A stretch of DNA of 64,000 nt from positions 124,001 through 188,000 of the forward strand of contig NZ_SJPS01000003.1 in the NCBI RefSeq assembly GCF_007860015.1, read 5' to 3'. Below the pieces are notes generated by a model. That model was not told the origin of the DNA. It saw nothing but the letters and a program-made list of their open reading frames with translations, and did no database searches. This DNA is from Bythopirellula polymerisocia (GTDB taxonomy: Bacteria; Planctomycetota; Planctomycetia; Pirellulales; Lacipirellulaceae). Made by a program: the position numbers and the translations under genes. This document shows positions 26,135-36,560 of the stretch, one piece after another. Each line of letters begins with the position of its first letter. The first letter of the stretch is position 1.

Positions 26135-27223
26135 CTAACTTGGCTTGCTGATGTCCCGGAAGAGGGGTTCCATCACCTTAGTATTGCGATCCAGGGCAAG
26201 AATGACGGTTCGCTGCTCCACGCCGTCACATGCGCTGGCGACGATGGGTATGACCTGCCGTTGCTCGGCAAGCTTCAGCTTGGCGGAGAATGTGCCATCG
26301 GGGCGTACGTTGATCGGCACACCCTTGAGGGTAACGTGCGCGGAACGGGAGGTGACTCCGTAAATCGTCACGTCTGCATCGACCGCTAGTTCCAAAGCAG
26401 AGACCGAATCGAGCGCCGCGCCGTGCCCGAAGCGTGTGTTCATAGGCGATCCCATCGGGCGGTGCAGGCGTGTTTCAAGGAGTTCCTGCAATTCGCGACT
26501 GGTCCCTTGCTGAGAATATCCTCCACTCATAGCGAAAATGCGATCTGCATTTTCTGCCACGTCCGACCAATTTTCATCGACTGTCTCATTTGCATCGGCA
26601 GAAGGGGTCTGGACGGAATTGCTGCGGGCAAGGGCGTAAAAGGTTCCATCCTCGGCCAGGTAGCCGATCTCCATGCGAAATTGGCTGGGGGGCTCGGCCA
26701 CGTCAACGTACCAGTTTGATACCCCGCCGTGGATCGTGATGTCCCGAACTAGCACTGACGAACCTGCCTCCATAATGCGAAACACACGCAAGGTAGGCTG
26801 ACAATGGTGCCATCGCTGTCCCAAGGCAGCCTGGGCGCGATCAATGCTGCGTTGCGATAAACTCCAATTCGCGTGTAGCCAGTAGGGATCGCGGACCATC
26901 ACTATTAGTTGATCTCGGTCCGAATCCGAGTTCTCGGTGCCAGAATCCTTAAGAGCCAAGTTTTTCAGCAAAGCCAGCTTCTGCTGCGCGGCTTGAATAT
27001 CCTGCCTGACTTGGGGAGGAGTTTCGGAAATTCGAGTAGTTGAACTGCCTGAGTGACCGTTTCCATTCTGCTGCTGCCTAGTGGAAGTCTTCTTTTGGGC
27101 AACATGAATGAGGGCCTTGATGAGATCAGCCTTTCGCATGGAATGCCAGCCTGGCACCCCTTGCTGGCGGGCTATTTGGGCGAGATCTTTCGCGGTGTGC
27201 GAGCGGAGTGATGCGGCGGTCAT
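26135..27223 (-). CDS. Rho_N / DUF4912 domain protein
   Basis: This 362-residue cytoplasmic protein opens with a Rho N-terminal/SAP-like helical motif (SLRSHTAKDLAQIARQQG ... MRKADLIKALI, residues 5-42), then a Gln/Ser-rich linker. DUF4912 is recognised by DPYWLHANWSLS near residue 112-123 and the beta-sandwich that follows (LRVFRIMEAG ... NWYVDV ... IGYLAEDGTFYALARSN). The C-terminal quarter has repeats of beta-strand character with HVTLKGVPINVRPDGTFSAKL. DUF4912 often sits beside glycogen-related glycosyl hydrolases, but none are near here. Nucleic-acid or glycan binding cannot be settled. Confidence 0.8.
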   Translation of the reverse strand: MTAASLRSHTAKDLAQIARQQGVPGWHSMRKADLIKALIHVAQKKTSTRQQQNGNGHSGSSTTRISETPPQVRQDIQAAQQKLALLKNLALKDSGTENSDSDRDQLIVMVRDPYWLHANWSLSQRSIDRAQAALGQRWHHCQPTLRVFRIMEAGSSVLVRDITIHGGVSNWYVDVAEPPSQFRMEIGYLAEDGTFYALARSNSVQTPSADANETVDENWSDVAENADRIFAMSGGYSQQGTSRELQELLETRLHRPMGSPMNTRFGHGAALDSVSALELAVDADVTIYGVTSRSAHVTLKGVPINVRPDGTFSAKLKLAEQRQVIPIVASACDGVEQRTVILALDRNTKVMEPLFRDISKPS

Positions 27224-27839
27224 AGGCTCAAGAAGCCCTCAGGGCAAAGATTTGAGTTCGCTCGGCCATTCCCACAGAATGAATACCAAACAAGTCGGGT
27301 GCAACGTCCGTGTGGGGTTCTGCCGATCGGAACTCGACCTTCGAACACCCCGTTATGATATTGGAGCCTCGGTCGCAGCCCATGCGGATCTATGGCAACT
27401 GGCATTCCCTGACCAGGTACCTAAAAAGAAAAATGGGGCCGTCTATTATTCAAGGCACCATAAATCCTCTCATCTTCATCCTAATTACAAATTCGGAAAA
27501 ACGCAAATATTTGGCATCTCCTGCTGGCTGTAAGTTATTGCCCCTGCATAGGTTACGAGGGGTTTCTTCTCGAGACTGCCGACTGGCTTTGAGCGGTCCA
27601 CACTTGCCGATATGAACCCCCATTCTTCGTGATGAGATGCCACCTCTATCTCTTTGTGAGGAAAAAGGTTGTGACGAATTACCAGACTTTGTGAAAAATT
27701 GCACGAATTCCCCTTCGCGCTCTACTTGCTCCCTATTAGATTAGGCCAGACGAGAAATAATACGCGGTTCTACTATCGTAGAATTGCGTTCTCAGCGGCG
27801 TCTCACCACGGGAATCAGCTTCAGCAAGATGAGATCGTA
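27224..27839. other. Divergent spacer before the ATP synthase operon
   Basis: These 616 bases carry no supported gene. A perfect six-base inverted repeat TTCTAC-TATC-GTAGAA (27768-27783) lies about 57 bases before the atpZ-like start and would form a small tetraloop hairpin in the operon leader. TAATAC at about 27759 is a weak -10 candidate without a good -35. The frame that extends the atpZ-like ORF up to 27699 crosses this hairpin and is not used. Confidence 0.5.
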
Positions 27840-28199
27840 ATGTCCTGGGAGCCGTCAAATGGGGCAGATATTGATGACCCAGTTGGCGACAGGCCAGATG
27901 ACCAAGCGAACGACGATAATCGCTCGGCTTCGGCAAAGGCTGCCGAATGGGCGTCGCGAATAATGACCATCTCCCTTGAGATGGTGCTTCCAGGCCTGGC
28001 GGGTTATTGGCTTGATAACAAGCTGGGAAGCAAGGGTTTATTTATGATACTTGGTTTTGCCGCAGGAAGTCTGATTGCCTTCAAGCAGTTGCTGGCAATT
28101 GCCAAGATAGGGCAGGGCAAGAAACGTGTTGGCCGAAGTCGGCTGAGGGAAAGTCCTGCCAGTACAACTGCCAAGTTATCCGAGAAGGACAAACTGTGA
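27840..28199 (+). CDS. atpZ: AtpZ/AtpI-family membrane protein of the ATP synthase operon
   Basis: This 119-residue protein has a disordered acidic N-terminus (about 45 residues of Asp/Asn/Ser), then two predicted membrane helices around MTISLEMVLPGLAGYWLDNKLG and GLFMILGFAAGSLIAFKQLL, with the short loop typical of AtpZ. Known AtpZ/AtpI proteins help rotor-ring assembly or form an ion uptake channel. The GTG of the next gene overlaps its stop, marking a tightly coupled operon start. The frame is open from 27699, but the family match begins after 27840. Confidence 0.8.
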   Translation: MSWEPSNGADIDDPVGDRPDDQANDDNRSASAKAAEWASRIMTISLEMVLPGLAGYWLDNKLGSKGLFMILGFAAGSLIAFKQLLAIAKIGQGKKRVGRSRLRESPASTTAKLSEKDKL

Positions 28200-28630
28200 C
28201 TTCATTATCGTCAGGCTGGTCCACAAGCGGCGCACCAAGCAGCTTGCTGTCCTGCGCGTTGTTCTTGCTCGTGGTCATGGCGATCTTCGTTGGCTGCTCG
28301 CTTCCAATTGCCTTTTGGATTGGCAATACGGCTTGGCTCTCACTTCTGACGGCAGCCTCAATTTGCTTCGCGGCAGGTTTGGCTGCTCTTGTGATTTCAT
28401 ATCAATTCAGCTTAGCCGGTCAAAACTTGGCCGGGATGCTGCTGGCCATGGGTTGCCGCTTGGTACCGCCGCTGATGGTCTGTCTGTGGCTGGCCCTCAA
28501 TAAAAATCAGGCGAATCATAACTCGTTTGTGGGTTTCTTGATCGCAAGTTATTTGGTGTCGCTGGCTGCGGAGACATTTCTCTCGGTCCAAATGATCGAT
28601 TCCCTTCCCTCCAAGCCCGCCTCGCACTGA
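28196..28630 (+). CDS. AtpI-like four-helix membrane protein of the ATP synthase operon
   Basis: This 144-residue protein uses a GTG start that overlaps the atpZ-like stop (GTGA). Four hydrophobic helices can be seen: LLSCALFLLVVMAIFVGC, AWLSLLTAASICFAAGLAALVI, LAGMLLAMGCRLVPPLMVCLWLAL and FVGFLIASYLVSLAAETFL. The position between atpZ and atpB and the helix layout, with a conserved Arg in the third helix (GCRLVPPL), fit the AtpI/ATP synthase subunit I group. Sequence divergence in this group is large, so the family name is inferred from context. Confidence 0.7.
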   Translation: MTSLSSGWSTSGAPSSLLSCALFLLVVMAIFVGCSLPIAFWIGNTAWLSLLTAASICFAAGLAALVISYQFSLAGQNLAGMLLAMGCRLVPPLMVCLWLALNKNQANHNSFVGFLIASYLVSLAAETFLSVQMIDSLPSKPASH

Positions 28631-28646
28631 CCCCGCATTTCCAGCT

Positions 28647-29555
28647 ATGGCCAATCCACTCGACCCCAAAGAACTCTTTAAGCACGTCGAAGATTCGACG
28701 AGCTTTCACTTGCCCCAGGCGTTGACTCCGCCCGGCTCGCATGGCCACGTCGAGTTGCCCCAGCCTTTTCTGCTGGATAAGCCGCTGATCGAGATGCACA
28801 CTGGCAATGAGCTGATCGATAAAACAATTCAACCGCTCGAATTCAAGCTGACCAGGTTCATGGTGCTTGAGGTGATCATTGCCGCGATCATCGTGTTGCT
28901 ATTCGTCTTCCTGGCGGGACGGCTTAAAGGGGGATCGCAGGCCAAGGGCCGGCTCTGGAACCTGCTCGAAGTATTCTTGCTCTATATCCGCGATCACATC
29001 GCCCGGCCTTGTATCGGTTATCACGATGCCGACAAGTTTGTGCCTTTTCTGTGGACTATGTTCCTGTTTGTGCTGGGTTGCAACCTGATGGGTATGATTC
29101 CCTGGATGGGTTCACCAACCGGGGCACTCGCCGTCACCGCGGCCTTGGCACTAACGACGTTTATAGTGGTTATCGGTTCGGGAATGAAAAAGCTTGGTGT
29201 CGTGGGATTCTGGAAGGCTCAAGTGCCCCACATGGATTTGCCGAAGCCGATTGCCATAATGCTGATCCCGCTCATTTTCGTGATTGAAATCCTTGGCTTG
29301 TTCATCAAACATTGCGTGTTGGCCGTGCGTCTCTTGGCCAATATGATGGCAGGTCACGTGGTGCTGGCCGTGTTGTTGGCGTTCATTGGAGCTAGCGCAG
29401 TGGCAGGTCAAGCCATTTGGGGAAGTGTCACCGCAGCCAGTGTGCTGGGTGCCACCGCACTCAGTTTACTTGAATTGTTCGTGGCCTTTTTGCAGGCCTA
29501 TATTTTTACCTTCTTGTCGGCCCTATTCATTGGAGCAGCAGTACATCCGCACTGA
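28647..29555 (+). CDS. atpB: F0F1 ATP synthase subunit a
   Basis: This 302-residue stator subunit forms the proton half-channels. The long N-terminal region (about 70 residues) precedes five or six helices. The essential Arg is in the AVRLLANMMAGH motif, with FVAFLQAYIFTFLSALFIG as the last helix. The PLIFVIEILGLFIKHCVLAVRL segment is typical. It is bracketed by the AtpI-like gene (16 bp upstream) and atpE. Its length is above the E. coli 271 because of the N-terminus. Confidence 0.95.
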   Translation: MANPLDPKELFKHVEDSTSFHLPQALTPPGSHGHVELPQPFLLDKPLIEMHTGNELIDKTIQPLEFKLTRFMVLEVIIAAIIVLLFVFLAGRLKGGSQAKGRLWNLLEVFLLYIRDHIARPCIGYHDADKFVPFLWTMFLFVLGCNLMGMIPWMGSPTGALAVTAALALTTFIVVIGSGMKKLGVVGFWKAQVPHMDLPKPIAIMLIPLIFVIEILGLFIKHCVLAVRLLANMMAGHVVLAVLLAFIGASAVAGQAIWGSVTAASVLGATALSLLELFVAFLQAYIFTFLSALFIGAAVHPH

Positions 29556-29629
29556 TAAACCCTTTGAGTAGGTTCGATTTTGTATAGTTTTTTTCAGGTC
29601 TCGTTTTGTTGTAGGAGATTTTTAAAGTG

Positions 29630-29941
29630 ATGAAATTGGTCAAATTGCTATCGTTTTGTTGGGCTGCGTTGGCCGTTGCTGGTCCAGCTATGGCACAGGG
29701 AGCTGGAGATGCTGCCGCTGCTGGTGGCGGGATTAGCCTTAACTTGGGAGCTGCCTTTGGTGCAGGTCTGGTGATTATTGGTGCCGCCTTGGGTATCGGC
29801 AGAATTGGTGGCCAAGCGGTCGAAGGCATGTCTCGGCAACCGGAGGCTGCTGGTAACATCCAGACGGCCATGATTATTTCCGCAGCGTTGATCGAAGGTG
29901 CTACGTTCTTTGCCTTGATCGTATGTATGCTCTTTAACTAG
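29630..29941 (+). CDS. atpE: F0F1 ATP synthase subunit c with signal peptide
   Basis: This 103-residue protein starts at an ATG preceded by GTAGGAG about 12 bases upstream; a GTG lies immediately before it in frame. Residues 1-23 look like a signal peptide ending AMA. The mature part is the two-helix hairpin of the rotor ring: GAAFGAGLVIIGAALGIGRIGG, the polar loop GMSRQPEAAGN, then IQTAMIISAALIEGATFFALIV with the ion-binding Glu. The residues around that Glu (EGAT, not ESTG) fit proton rather than sodium coupling. Most bacterial c subunits lack a signal peptide. Confidence 0.95.
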   Translation: MKLVKLLSFCWAALAVAGPAMAQGAGDAAAAGGGISLNLGAAFGAGLVIIGAALGIGRIGGQAVEGMSRQPEAAGNIQTAMIISAALIEGATFFALIVCMLFN

Positions 29942-30005
29942 TTGCATATTGCAAAAAGGTATTTTTCTTAAAACCTGCAAATGCTATTGCGATAGGGTGC
30001 TGCGC

Positions 30006-30656
30006 ATGAGCTTTCGACAATTTAGTTCTTGTTTGCTATTGGTCTTTGCGCTGAGTGGCTGGCTTGTCGGTTCTCCGACCGCCGAAGCCGCCAGTGAGAG
30101 TCACGGCTCCGCTGCTGCGGAGCATGGTGAGGGTCACGAAGGGGGAGACCCCAATCCCTTGAGTGTCGATCCCGATCTGGCGATCTGGACCGTTGTTGTG
30201 TTCGTGGTGTTGTTCTTGGTTCTGAGCAAGTTTGCCTGGCCAGCGATTTCGGCAGCCCTCGTGGAGCGTGAAAAACGTATCGAAGGCAACATTGCCGAGG
30301 CGGCCGTCAAGCATGAGCAAGCCAAAAAGCTGCTGCTGGAGCACGAAGCAAAATTGGCTAGTGCTGCCGACGAAGTGCGTGCCCTGCTGGAGGAAGCCCG
30401 ACGTGACGCCGAGCACACCAAGAATCAGATCGTCGCGGAGGCCAAGCAGGCAGCAGATCAGGAACGCGATCGAGCCCTTCGTGATGTGGAGCGTGCAACG
30501 GATGCCGCCAAGAAGACCCTGGCTGAGACAAGTGCCAACCTGGCCGTTGAATTGGCGGGACAAGTGGTACGAGTCAACATATCGCCGGAGCAACAATCGC
30601 AATTGGTCCGCGACGCGTTGGGTAGGTTATCGTCCATGAGCCCCAGTAAGAACTGA
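30006..30656 (+). CDS. atpF: F0F1 ATP synthase subunit b with signal peptide
   Basis: This 216-residue peripheral stalk subunit starts with a signal-like segment (SCLLLVFALSGWLVG, then AEAA). A His/Glu/Gly-rich acidic linker comes next, then one membrane helix (AIWTVVVFVVLFLVLSKFAW). The rest is a long amphipathic helix rich in Ala, Glu and Lys that dimerises and reaches the F1 head, ending near the delta-binding region. The AFPPAL-like helix end KFAWPAISAALVEREKRI is typical of b subunits. The frame extends upstream to 29949, but the signal peptide supports the ATG at 30006. Confidence 0.93.
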   Translation: MSFRQFSSCLLLVFALSGWLVGSPTAEAASESHGSAAAEHGEGHEGGDPNPLSVDPDLAIWTVVVFVVLFLVLSKFAWPAISAALVEREKRIEGNIAEAAVKHEQAKKLLLEHEAKLASAADEVRALLEEARRDAEHTKNQIVAEAKQAADQERDRALRDVERATDAAKKTLAETSANLAVELAGQVVRVNISPEQQSQLVRDALGRLSSMSPSKN

Positions 30657-30661
30657 TTTCC

Positions 30662-31288
30662 ATGGCAGAGAGTTTTTTCAGTCCCGAAAGCACAAACGAG
30701 ACGGTCCTCGACGTAGGCGCCGAGATGCTCTCGCGTGTGTATGCCAAAGCCGCCCTGAACGCCGCTGGGGATCACGATGCCCAGCAAGGTTTGATGGACG
30801 AGCTCCAGGCAGTGGTGTCCGAAGTACTGGTAAAGCACTCTGATCTAGAAAAAGTCTTTGATTCGGCTCTTGTTTCGCAAGAGCACAAGCAAGGGATCCT
30901 CGAACGGGTTTTCGGAAAAAGCCTCTCGCAGTCAGCGCTGAGCTTCCTCTATGTGCTGACGAAGCACAACCGATTAGGAATGCTTCGTCAGGTAGTTCGT
31001 TCCGCCGGCGAACTTTGGAAAGAACGTTGCAATCAAGTGACTGTTCACTTGGAATTGGCCCAAGAAGTCGACCAGACGCTTGAGCAGGAAATCATTGCCA
31101 CTTTAGCACAGGTATTTGACACCCACCCGATCGTCCAGGTGAAGATCAACGCCGACTTGATAGCTGGTTTTGTGGCTCGCGTTGGGGATCGAGTTTTTGA
31201 TGCTTCAACTCGCACAAGCCTGGAGCGAACCCGGCAGTTGATGATTGCTAGTGCCGTCGAATCGATCCAGCGACACCAGCGCATATAA
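30662..31288 (+). CDS. atpH: F0F1 ATP synthase subunit delta
   Basis: This 208-residue protein connects the b dimer with the alpha subunits at the top of F1. The N-terminal helical bundle begins after about 20 residues (AEMLSRVYAKAALNAAGDH), and the C-terminal OSCP signature region VQVKINADLIAGFVARVGDRVFDAS is clear. It is somewhat longer than E. coli delta (177) because of the N-terminal extension. Only five bases separate it from atpF. Nothing is missing. Confidence 0.94.
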   Translation: MAESFFSPESTNETVLDVGAEMLSRVYAKAALNAAGDHDAQQGLMDELQAVVSEVLVKHSDLEKVFDSALVSQEHKQGILERVFGKSLSQSALSFLYVLTKHNRLGMLRQVVRSAGELWKERCNQVTVHLELAQEVDQTLEQEIIATLAQVFDTHPIVQVKINADLIAGFVARVGDRVFDASTRTSLERTRQLMIASAVESIQRHQRI

Positions 31289-31341
31289 CAAATTATCAAA
31301 TTAATAAGAAACCAAACATTTAGATTCCCGGGAGAGCTTCT

Positions 31342-32883
31342 ATGAAGTTCAACAGCGACGAAATCGCTTCTGTCATCCAAAAAGAAATCGAGAACTATTC
31401 ATCTCAGATTGATGTCCGCGACGTGGGTCGTGTGCTGGAAGTGGGCGACGGCATTGCCCAGGTCTACGGCCTCTCCGATGTGATGGCAGGAGAAATGGTG
31501 CAATTCGAGAGTGGCGTGACTGGCCAGGCGTTCAACCTCGAAGAAAACTCAGTCGGTGTGATCATCCTGGGTGATTACCTGCATATCAACGAGGGTGAAG
31601 AAGTTCGCAGCACAGGCAAGCTCTTGAGCGTGCCCGTAGGTGACGAACTCCTGGGCCGCGTGGTCGATCCCCTTGGCAACCCTCTCGACGGGAAGGGCCC
31701 GATCGTCACCAACGAGCGCCGCGAAGTGGAAGTCATTGCCACCGGTGTTTCCCAGCGTCAACCTGTGTGCGAACCGCTGCAAACTGGCATCAAGGCCGTC
31801 GACGCTATGACCCCCATTGGCCGTGGCCAACGCGAACTGATCATTGGCGACCGCAAGACAGGCAAGACAGCCATCGCCATCGACGCCATTATCAACCAAC
31901 GCGATTCCGGCGTGAAATGCTTTTATGTGGCCATCGGTCAGAAGGAGTCCACCGTCGCCGGTGTGATCGAGAAGCTCCGTGATTCTGGTGCCATGGATTA
32001 CACCACGATTATCGTTTCCGGCGCGAGTACACCTGCCCCGCTCCAATATGTCGCCCCGTACTCGGGGACGGCCATGGCCGAATATTACATGTACAAAGGG
32101 GGCCATGCCTTGGTCGTCTATGACGATCTAAGCAAGCAAGCCGTCGCCTACCGAGAACTGTCGCTCCTTATGCGTCGTCCTCCAGGCCGCGAAGCTTTCC
32201 CGGGTGACGTGTTCTACTGTCACAGCCGATTGTTGGAACGGTCGTCCAAACTTTCCGATGAACTCGGAGGCGGCTCGATCACGTCGCTGCCGATCATCGA
32301 GACTCTCGAAGGAGAAGTATCCGCTTACATCCCCACGAACGTGATTTCGATTACTGACGGGCAGATCTATCTGCAACCGGATTTATTCTTCTCGGGGGTG
32401 AAGCCTGCGATGAATGCGGGTATATCAGTGTCACGTGTGGGTGGTGCGGCTCAGATTAAAGCGATGAAGAAGGTAGCCGGTGGTTTGCGTCTCGACTTGG
32501 CAGCCTTCCGCGAGCTTGAGGCCTTTGCCCAGTTGGGAACCGAGCTCGACCCCGCTACCCAAGCCCGCCTGGATCGTGGTTATCGCATGGTCGAACTCCT
32601 CAAGCAGGGGCAGTACAAACCGCTCAATGTCGTGGACCAAGTGCTCGTGATCTTTGCGGGCACACGTGGATTTCTAGACAAAGTCGCCGTCGAACGTGTG
32701 CAAGAGTGGGAACAGAAATTCCTCACTTTCATGTCCGACCAGAAATCTGAAATTCGCGACGAACTTGCCAGCAAGAAAGACCTGGACGACGACCTGACCG
32801 AAAAGATCAAGTCCGCCATTGAAGAATTCAGCACCCAGTTCCAAGGCACAGGCGAAAAGAAACAAGAAGCCGTTTTGGCGTAG
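31342..32883 (+). CDS. atpA: F0F1 ATP synthase subunit alpha
   Basis: This 513-residue regulatory nucleotide-binding subunit has Walker A GDRKTGKT at residues 169-176, exactly as in E. coli (GDRQTGKT). It starts [19 protein letters not shown], the usual delta-contact helix. [35 protein letters not shown] and the arginine finger region [16 protein letters not shown] are intact. GGGAGAG-type purines precede the ATG (GGGAGAGC at 31330-31337). An unusual A/C-rich tandem repeat follows its stop before atpG. Confidence 0.97.
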   Translation: MKFNSDEIASVIQKEIENYSSQIDVRDVGRVLEVGDGIAQVYGLSDVMAGEMVQFESGVTGQAFNLEENSVGVIILGDYLHINEGEEVRSTGKLLSVPVGDELLGRVVDPLGNPLDGKGPIVTNERREVEVIATGVSQRQPVCEPLQTGIKAVDAMTPIGRGQRELIIGDRKTGKTAIAIDAIINQRDSGVKCFYVAIGQKESTVAGVIEKLRDSGAMDYTTIIVSGASTPAPLQYVAPYSGTAMAEYYMYKGGHALVVYDDLSKQAVAYRELSLLMRRPPGREAFPGDVFYCHSRLLERSSKLSDELGGGSITSLPIIETLEGEVSAYIPTNVISITDGQIYLQPDLFFSGVKPAMNAGISVSRVGGAAQIKAMKKVAGGLRLDLAAFRELEAFAQLGTELDPATQARLDRGYRMVELLKQGQYKPLNVVDQVLVIFAGTRGFLDKVAVERVQEWEQKFLTFMSDQKSEIRDELASKKDLDDDLTEKIKSAIEEFSTQFQGTGEKKQEAVLA

Positions 32884-32924
32884 AACCAGACCAGTAACTA
32901 ACGCATCCGGCTCGCCTTACTAAC

Positions 32925-32967
32925 AACTAGCCACCAACCACCAACCACTAGCCACTAGCCACTATCA
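32925..32967 (+). repeat. Tandem ACTAGCCAC words between atpA and atpG
   Basis: The atpA-atpG gap ends with ACTAGCCACC, two CCAACCA units, then two adjoining ACTAGCC copies and ACTATCA directly before the atpG ATG. The whole 84-base gap is poor in G and would be unstructured in RNA. There is no Shine-Dalgarno in front of atpG. The words look like expanded slippage products or part of a dispersed intergenic repeat. Confidence 0.7.
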
Positions 32968-33852
32968 ATGGCCAATCCCAGAGAACTCGATCAACGCCGC
33001 AAGTCAGTCCGCAATATCCGCAAGATAACGAGGACCATGGAACTGATCGCCACGGCACGATTCAAGAAAGCTATGGATCGAGCGGCGGCGGCCACTGCGT
33101 ACACTGATCGCATCACTCAGTTGGTCTCTGATCTTGCCAAGACAGGCTTGCAAGTAAGTCATCCGCTGTTGGAACAACGCGAGAAGACTGATCGAGCAGT
33201 GTTGCTTGTGCTTACGGCCAATCGTGGTCTCTGTGGTGGCTTCAATGGCAATCTGATTCGTGCCGCTCTGGATCGTTGGAAGCAGTTGAAGGAGGAAGTT
33301 CCAGAGTGTCGTTTAGAGATTTCCGGCAAGCGAGGCATCGGTGGCTTCAAGTTTCGCGGCCATGTCGCGGATCAGACTTACACCCACTTTGAAGATAGGC
33401 CGTCTTTCACTGAAGTGGAGTTGATTGCCAACCGTTATCTGGATGAGTACACGGTTGGGGCGATTGATCGACTCGACGTCGTATACATGAAATATGAAAG
33501 TGTTTCTCGGCAAAATGTGTCCGTCGAGACTCTATTGCCGCTCGGATCGCTGGGTGACTCGGCACCTGAAGCGGAGTTAGCAGCTACGAGTGGTCCTCAG
33601 TACGACTTTCTCCCTTCGCCGGAGAGCATTTTGGAGGAAGTTGTACCAACCAGCTTCAAAGTGAAGCTGTTCAAATGTTTTCTCGATTCGGCGGTGAGCG
33701 AGCAAATTGCCCGCATGGTAGCCATGAAGGGTGCTACCGAGAACGCCGGAGATTTGATTAAGACCCTGAGCATGCAATACAACCGTGCCCGCCAAGGTCG
33801 GATTACTTCGGAATTGATGGACCTGATCGGCGGCGTCGAAGCCCTCAAATAG
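32968..33852 (+). CDS. atpG: F0F1 ATP synthase subunit gamma
   Basis: This 294-residue central-shaft subunit starts MANPRELDQRRKSVRNIRKITRTMELIATARFKKA, the canonical N-terminal coiled-coil helix. The C-terminal helix contains EQIARMVAMKGATENAGDLIKTLSMQYNRARQGRITSEL, matching the family signature. The central Rossmann-like domain has LLVLTANRGLCGGFNGNLIR. Its ATG is preceded by the CTAGCCA tandem rather than a ribosome-binding site, so translation may depend on coupling from atpA or an unstructured leader. Confidence 0.96.
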   Translation: MANPRELDQRRKSVRNIRKITRTMELIATARFKKAMDRAAAATAYTDRITQLVSDLAKTGLQVSHPLLEQREKTDRAVLLVLTANRGLCGGFNGNLIRAALDRWKQLKEEVPECRLEISGKRGIGGFKFRGHVADQTYTHFEDRPSFTEVELIANRYLDEYTVGAIDRLDVVYMKYESVSRQNVSVETLLPLGSLGDSAPEAELAATSGPQYDFLPSPESILEEVVPTSFKVKLFKCFLDSAVSEQIARMVAMKGATENAGDLIKTLSMQYNRARQGRITSELMDLIGGVEALK

Positions 33853-33889
33853 TTTTCACAGTTAGCATTTTTATCGAGCCGCGACTTAA

Positions 33890-35359
<1,470 letters not shown>

Positions 35360-35412
35360 TGAATGACGAAACCGACCATGAGACATTACTTGGTCTTAGT
35401 TCATTCGTCATT
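35360..35412. repeat. Intergenic palindromic element between atpD and atpC
   Basis: Right after the atpD stop, AATGACGAA (35362-35370) pairs perfectly with TTCGTCATT (35404-35412). Nested inside are GACCA (35374-35378) and TGGTC (35391-35395). The outer word is identical to the one after nusB at 16486, and both start within a few bases of a stop codon on the same strand. Confidence 0.7.
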
Positions 35413-35434
35413 GGTTATTTAACAAGGTTCTAGC

Positions 35435-35851
35435 ATGTCCGAAGCATCCCCCACCTCCCAACTCCGCTGCATCGTGGTCACGCCTGAAGAGACGGTGCTG
35501 GATGCAACCGCCGATTTCATAGCGATTCCGTTATTCGACGGGGAGTTGGGTGTCGGCAGAGGCCATAGCCCGATGATTGGCCGACTGGGCTATGGGGAGC
35601 TGAGATTAAGAACGGGCAGTGAATCCGACCGATACTACGTAGATGGCGGGTTTGTACAGGTGGTAGACAACGTGGTCTCGGTGCTCACCAACCGGTCGCT
35701 AAAGGCTAGTGCCGTCGATACCGTCTCCGCTTCAGAGCAACTCGCTGAGGCACTCACGCGGAAAGTAGGCGGAGAAGAGGCACTTGCCATCCGCGATCGA
35801 CAGATCTCCCAATCTCGTGCCCAATTGCGAGTCGGACTGAATTCTAAATAA
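35435..35851 (+). CDS. atpC: F0F1 ATP synthase subunit epsilon
   Basis: This 138-residue shaft subunit has the N-terminal beta sandwich (LRCIVVTPEETVLDATADFIAIPLFDGELGVGRGHSPMIGRLGYGELRL) and a shorter helical tail. The GHSPMIGRLG segment corresponds to the conserved GHxPxxxxLxxG loop. The C-terminal helices are present but Arg/Gln-rich, so an inhibitory extended conformation is possible. It closes the operon. The next gene is convergent with only about 13 bases between stops, and no intrinsic terminator is visible. Confidence 0.93.
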   Translation: MSEASPTSQLRCIVVTPEETVLDATADFIAIPLFDGELGVGRGHSPMIGRLGYGELRLRTGSESDRYYVDGGFVQVVDNVVSVLTNRSLKASAVDTVSASEQLAEALTRKVGGEEALAIRDRQISQSRAQLRVGLNSK

Positions 35852-35864
35852 GTTTCGGACCAGT

Positions 35865-36560
35865 CTAGGATCCGTGATGGCGACGACGCACCGCTTTCCG
35901 TCGAGCGCTGCGTCCCCCGCTGGCAAGATAGCCGTACTGTATGGCAAACCACTCAGCGTACCTTTCGCGATCGGTGTAGTTAGAGTTCCGATTGTCGAGT
36001 AGGTGGCCTAGTTCGTGTATAAGGATATTGTTCAGGTAGTAATCCTGAATAGCCTTTTCGCTCCAACTCAGCCGCCATGTAAAGTCATCAGGACGATCCC
36101 AGCGACCACCGTACATCTTTGCTTCATTCACCACTTCGGGGCGAGGTGGGGAAAAAAACAACTCTTCACGGGATTCTTCCAGCGGATAGAGATAAAGAGT
36201 GGCACCCCATTGCATGCCGTAGCAGGGGAAACTCTGCTTCTTGCGAGTCATTCGGCTGAATTGAACGAATTCCAGAGCGCGGAGAAACGACGGAGGAAGC
36301 TCCGCCAACCTGTTTCGCACTTGATCGGGAGTCAAGATATGCTGGTAGCCTGGCCCTGGGTCTTGTACGATAATTCTGTACTGTTCGCTGCCCTCAGTTG
36401 GTTCATGCCAATCCTCAGGTGGCGAAAACGCATCTTTTGTGTCGCGACTGCCTAGTTTCAGCCGACGCCCGCGCTGTGATAGCCGAACCACAGAGGGTAC
36501 AATCGATTTCTTTGCTTGGTAGCCGTTATTTCGGAGAGGAAATTGACGTCGAGTATTCAT
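35865..36560 (-). CDS. Putative zinc metallopeptidase-like protein with HExxH motif
   Basis: This 231-residue protein has IHELGHLLDNR near residue 191, a zincin-type HExxH with a following acidic turn, then EWFAIQYGYLA, which could supply a third ligand region. The N-terminal half is basic (NTRRQFPLRNNGYQAKKS), followed by a mixed alpha/beta part with DWHEPTEGSEQYRIIVQDPGPG. The tail is very Arg/His-rich. There is no signal peptide from this start; a longer frame begins at 36629. I do not recognise the family. Peptidase activity is inferred only from the motif. Confidence 0.7.
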   Translation of the reverse strand: MNTRRQFPLRNNGYQAKKSIVPSVVRLSQRGRRLKLGSRDTKDAFSPPEDWHEPTEGSEQYRIIVQDPGPGYQHILTPDQVRNRLAELPPSFLRALEFVQFSRMTRKKQSFPCYGMQWGATLYLYPLEESREELFFSPPRPEVVNEAKMYGGRWDRPDDFTWRLSWSEKAIQDYYLNNILIHELGHLLDNRNSNYTDRERYAEWFAIQYGYLASGGRSARRKAVRRRHHGS

